This document shows, in pieces, positions 62,692 through 64,000 of a stretch of DNA of 64,000 nt. Origin of the DNA: Candidatus Thermochlorobacteriaceae bacterium (GTDB lineage: Bacteria; Bacteroidota; Chlorobiia; Chlorobiales; Thermochlorobacteraceae); contig JAJUFC010000017.1 of the NCBI GenBank assembly GCA_029263855.1, positions 1-64,000 on the forward strand. Direction: 5' to 3'. Made by a program: the position numbers and the translations under genes. The notes beneath the pieces were generated by a model, which worked only from the letters and a program-made list of their open reading frames with translations, was not told the origin of the DNA and did not search any database. The first letter of the stretch is position 1. Every line of letters starts with the position of its first letter.

Positions 62692-63045
62692 ATGTTTAAG
62701 TTGAAAAAAATTAACGCGAAAAAATGCGCATCAAATTTTGAAAAGTCAACGCTACTTTTATGCGCCGCTTTCTTGCAAGCGATTGTTTTATCGCAAGTTA
62801 GCCTTGAAGAAAAAGGAGAAAAAAAGCGGGTTTTCGTCCGCCTTTTTCGGAAAAGCGGGAGTTCAAGCCGTCTCGTTGGATTTGTCTTTCAGCATCTTTG
62901 GCTCTTGCTTGAGAGCTCGCTCGCAAAGTTGAGCGCGCAAGCCGAAGCGTTGTCGAAGGCTACCGAAACGCTTACGGACGCGATGAAAAAAGCAAGCGGA
63001 TTGAAGCCGCAAAAAACAAAGCGCAGGGTTTCTTTACGGAGATAG
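62692..63045 (+). CDS. Small ORF upstream of the tape measure, candidate tail-assembly chaperone (frame a)
   Basis: A frame open to TAG 63043-63045. Only its last 45 residues look like protein: SSLAKLSAQAEALSKATETL then TDAMKKASGLKPQ, a helical heptad-like run with native-looking codon use. The N-terminal part is lysine-rich and doubtful, so the true start is unknown and ATG 62692 is nominal. It lies where tailed phages place tail-assembly chaperones, ahead of the tape-measure gene. Its reading continues plausibly in the -1 frame after the A-run at 63011-63016. Confidence 0.3.
   Translation: MFKLKKINAKKCASNFEKSTLLLCAAFLQAIVLSQVSLEEKGEKKRVFVRLFRKSGSSSRLVGFVFQHLWLLLESSLAKLSAQAEALSKATETLTDAMKKASGLKPQKTKRRVSLRR
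62821..62847 (-). terminator. Possible terminator, better on the minus strand
   Basis: Arms AAAAAGCGG and CCGCCTTTTT with one bulged base around an eight-base loop. On the minus strand it is followed by seven T's. It may isolate the phage-like block from the minus-strand secreted genes. Confidence 0.35.
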
Positions 63046-63050
63046 AGCGG

Positions 63051-63170
63051 ATGGAAATCGCTGCGTCGCAGATGAATGGAATGAGTTACTTGGAAGCGGC
63101 GCGCTTGCCGCTGAAAGATTTTTTGAGGGCGAGGGCGTTGCAAAGCGTCGCGGAGGCGTTGAAGGGTTAA
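63051..63170 (+). CDS. Small ORF upstream of the tape measure, candidate tail-assembly protein (frame b)
   Basis: The frame is open from 62913 without a standard start until ATG 63051. It reads KAQGFFTEIERMEIAASQMN, then GMSYLEAARLPLKDFLRARA and LQSVAEALKG before TAA 63168-63170. Composition and codon use are good from about 63000 onward, exactly where frame a loses them. I infer that both are one protein joined by a -1 shift (natural, programmed, or a base error). Alone it would be only 39 residues. Confidence 0.35.
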   Translation: MEIAASQMNGMSYLEAARLPLKDFLRARALQSVAEALKG

Positions 63171-63418
63171 TGGCGTTTGTATCGGCGAGCGAAAAACCAA
63201 ATGAACGACGGAACGGCGAGACAGACGAGCGTGATTGGGAGGTTGAATCCAAAAACGAAATAGCAGAACGTCCAAACTAGCGCGCTTCCTATCGCGCTTG
63301 AAACGAAATGAGAAGGCGGAACGCCATCTCTGAGCGCCTCGCGAAACAGTCGCGGCGCGCTTAGGATGATGGATATGAGACCGAGAGCCGTCAGAACGCC
63401 ACCAATAATCATCAGCAT
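63167..63418 (-). CDS. Small antisense membrane protein within the tail module
   Basis: An 83-residue minus-strand ORF that looks like a genuine membrane protein: MLMIIGGVLTALGLISIILS, then FVSSAIGSALVWTFCYFVFG and LPITLVCLAVPSFIWFFARR, three helices with a positively charged end. The plus strand here has many stops and no gene. It starts three bases from the tape-measure ATG in the opposite direction and its stop overlaps that of the upstream tail ORF. It could be a moron-type cargo gene. Confidence 0.45.
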   Translation of the reverse strand: MLMIIGGVLTALGLISIILSAPRLFREALRDGVPPSHFVSSAIGSALVWTFCYFVFGFNLPITLVCLAVPSFIWFFARRYKRH

Positions 63419-63420
63419 CA

Positions 63421-64000
63421 ATGGCAAAAGCGAAAGTTCAAATTGAATTTCAGGCGCAAACGAAAGACGTCGCGAAGAACATTGCGACGCTGGAAGCGCA
63501 TTTGAAACAACTGCAGGAACGCTTCAAAAGTTCTGACATTGGTAGCGCGCAGTTTAAGGCGTTGGGGTCGGAGATTCGGCGCGTAACGGAGCAGATTGAG
63601 CGCGCGTCGGGCGCGATGAAGAAAATGGAGACGCTGGACGCGGCGGCGGTTTTGGGCAAGTTGGGCGCGGAAGTCGCGTTCATCGCGGGGACGTTTTCAA
63701 GCTTCATTCAAAAAGCCAACGAGTTCAACAAATCGGCGCAAGCGTTGCGCGGCGAAGCCAAGTTGATGGGCGTGGCGTTTGATTCGCTCTCAAAGGTCGC
63801 CGAGGAGGTTAAGACTAAATATGAATTGAGCGCCAAAGTCGCCAACGGCTACGCGGTCGAGGTCGCCAAACTCGCGACCAAAGCGGGCGACGCGACCAAG
63901 ACGCAACTGGCGATTGGGCGATTGTTGGATTTGGCGGCGGCGAAGGGTTTGGACGCCGAGGATGCGTTGACGGCGGTTAAGCAGGCGTTGCTTGGCATTG
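63421..64000 (+). CDS. Phage tail tape-measure protein, N-terminal part (runs off the window)
   Basis: An open frame from ATG 63421 to the window end, at least 193 residues. It begins MAKAKVQIEFQAQTKDVAKN, a helical coiled region follows (HLKQLQERFKSSDIGSAQFK; IRRVTEQIERASGAMKKMET), then a hydrophobic helix AEVAFIAGTFSSFI and ANEFNKSAQALRGEAKLMGV. The segment AVEVAKLATKAGDATKTQLA followed by LLDLAAAKGLDAEDALTAVK is typical of tape-measure proteins, which set tail length in phages and tailocins. Which type of tail, and whether the element is intact, needs sequence to the right. Confidence 0.75.
   Translation, partial: MAKAKVQIEFQAQTKDVAKNIATLEAHLKQLQERFKSSDIGSAQFKALGSEIRRVTEQIERASGAMKKMETLDAAAVLGKLGAEVAFIAGTFSSFIQKANEFNKSAQALRGEAKLMGVAFDSLSKVAEEVKTKYELSAKVANGYAVEVAKLATKAGDATKTQLAIGRLLDLAAAKGLDAEDALTAVKQALLGI

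Overview
The window looks like a chromosomal contig from a Gram-negative member of the Bacteroidota/Chlorobiota (FCB) group. The evidence is: two very large exported proteins ending in the type IX secretion sorting module (NYPNPFNP), a bacterial-type two-subunit ATP-citrate lyase (aclBA, as in green sulfur bacteria), LPS genes (lpxB, KpsF/kdsD), a fused aspartokinase-homoserine dehydrogenase, and TAnnTTTG/TTCG-type sequences ahead of several genes. Fumarylacetoacetase and an exported KatG with OxyR suggest a lifestyle that meets or uses oxygen. No rRNA, tRNA or CRISPR was seen. A species name cannot be given from the sequence alone.

Layout. 1-13.3 kb: a plus-strand surface-polysaccharide operon (nucleotidyltransferase, two FkbM and one class I methyltransferase, GT9, two GT4, a Wzy/ligase-like membrane protein, GT2, a STELLO/RGP-like GT, an SDR epimerase, a GT-C-like membrane protein). 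Its first 3.7 kb is AT-rich and holds gene remnants. 13.3-17.4 kb: an alpha/beta hydrolase, then aclB-aclA. 17.5-25.5 kb: a 1727-residue T9SS cargo, two small lipoproteins, kdsD and an Rpn-type nuclease-like protein. 25.6-29.9 kb (minus): clpC, a frameshifted PspC gene, a BadF-type kinase and an unknown. 29.9-33.3 kb (plus): an exported protein, a CobW-type GTPase, lpxB. 33.3-42.6 kb (minus): rodZ, thrA, a lipoprotein, an NtrC-type regulator, lysS, cdsA, a DUF2007 protein and a CPBP protease. 42.9-46.0 kb: a second T9SS cargo. 46.0-52.0 kb: cdaA (minus), then mgtE, pyrC, an uncharacterised gene translationally coupled to fumarylacetoacetase.

52.0-64.0 kb is the accessory part: a GemA-like phage remnant and another protein fragment, an exported catalase-peroxidase divergent from oxyR with a palindromic operator candidate, then a minus-strand run of small, membrane or secreted genes (TPR, SUKH/SMI1, GIDE-like with a decayed tandem copy, a discoidin-like glycan-binding domain). 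At the right edge lies the start of a phage tail module: overlapping small ORFs that may use a -1 frameshift, an embedded antisense membrane ORF, and a tape-measure gene that runs off the window.

The most useful second looks are the uncharacterised gene coupled to fumarylacetoacetase, the tail-module frameshift candidate, the decaying tandem and split genes at 56-61 kb, and the remnants that bracket the FkbM gene at 1-1.9 kb. Nothing here is proven to be a new system.
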